Source of the DNA: Annulohypoxylon bovei var. microspora
Lineage: Eukaryota > Ascomycota > Sordariomycetes > Xylariales > Hypoxylaceae
Direction of reading: 5' to 3'
DNA: 64,000 nucleotides
NCBI GenBank assembly: GCA_022836615.1
Contig: MU405255.1
Span: 124,001 to 188,000 of the forward strand
Part shown: positions 63,972 through 64,000 of the stretch, piece by piece
Numbering within the stretch: the first letter of the stretch is position 1
Layout: the number at the start of each line of letters is the position of its first letter
Made by a program: the position numbers and the translations under genes
The notes under the pieces: generated by a model
Databases searched by the model: none
What the model was told of the DNA's origin: nothing
What the model saw: only the letters and a program-made list of their open reading frames with translations

Positions 63972-64000
63972 ATTAGACTACTTGACGAAGATGCAACTAA
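63769..64000. other. Assembly gap with flanking homopolymers
   Basis: A G run (about 63769-63791), two long A runs (to about 63844) and a C run of roughly 80 bases (63889-63969) flank ten N at 63876-63885. Such tracts look like read or scaffolding artefacts, not genomic sequence. Only the last ~31 bases look normal. Nothing should be annotated here. Confidence 0.85.

Overview
The window looks like nuclear DNA of a filamentous ascomycete (Pezizomycotina, probably Sordariomycetes). The reasons are short introns of about 48-107 nt with GTRNGY donors and CTAAC or CTGAC branch sites, long gene-free spacers, a highly reducing polyketide synthase, a CFEM protein, and a relative of Neurospora ccg-9. 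The class is inferred from gene content and intron style; no marker gene fixes it. There are no bacterial or viral genes. Exon models were built by hand from reading frame, splice consensus and family motifs.

Layout: 700-1361 (-) small gene with a His/Gln-rich tail; 6578-8291 (+) CYP52-like cytochrome P450; 8921-18574 (-) VPS13; 19904-21178 (+) TMEM69/DUF3429 mitochondrial membrane protein; 21623-22269 (-) CFEM cell-surface protein; 23314-24322 a non-autonomous DNA transposon carrying a second one; 25329-28210 (+) ccg-9-like GT4 trehalose synthase/phosphorylase with a possible frameshift; 29594-30832 (+) flavohemoglobin; 34276-41893 (+) highly reducing PKS; 42225-43024 (-) mitochondrial Mn superoxide dismutase; 43670-44299 (+) GINS subunit Psf3; 44798-47638 (+) G-patch splicing factor NTR1/TFIP11; 48350-49894 (+) secreted subtilase; 50190-53380 (-) OPT oligopeptide transporter; 56809-58807 (-) amino-acid permease; 63370 to about 63750 (-) a partial gene cut by an assembly gap at 63876-63885.

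Most genes are housekeeping and do not form one pathway. Loose themes are nitrogen acquisition (secreted protease, peptide transporter, amino-acid permease within about 10.5 kb) and stress defence (flavohemoglobin, superoxide dismutase, trehalose enzyme). The PKS has no recognisable tailoring, transport or regulatory gene next to it, so it looks like an orphan synthase, not a full biosynthetic cluster. The P450 lies about 26 kb away and resembles alkane/fatty-acid hydroxylases.

The structures not explained by ordinary genes are: a roughly 1 kb element with 57-bp terminal inverted repeats and a 9-bp target duplication, split in its left repeat by a 263-bp element flanked by TA; a dispersed intergenic 10-bp palindrome TACCTAGGTA with at least 11 exact copies; and a PKS that carries a PKS-NRPS-hybrid-type ketoreductase but no NRPS module, with eroded motifs in its methyltransferase and ketoreductase domains.
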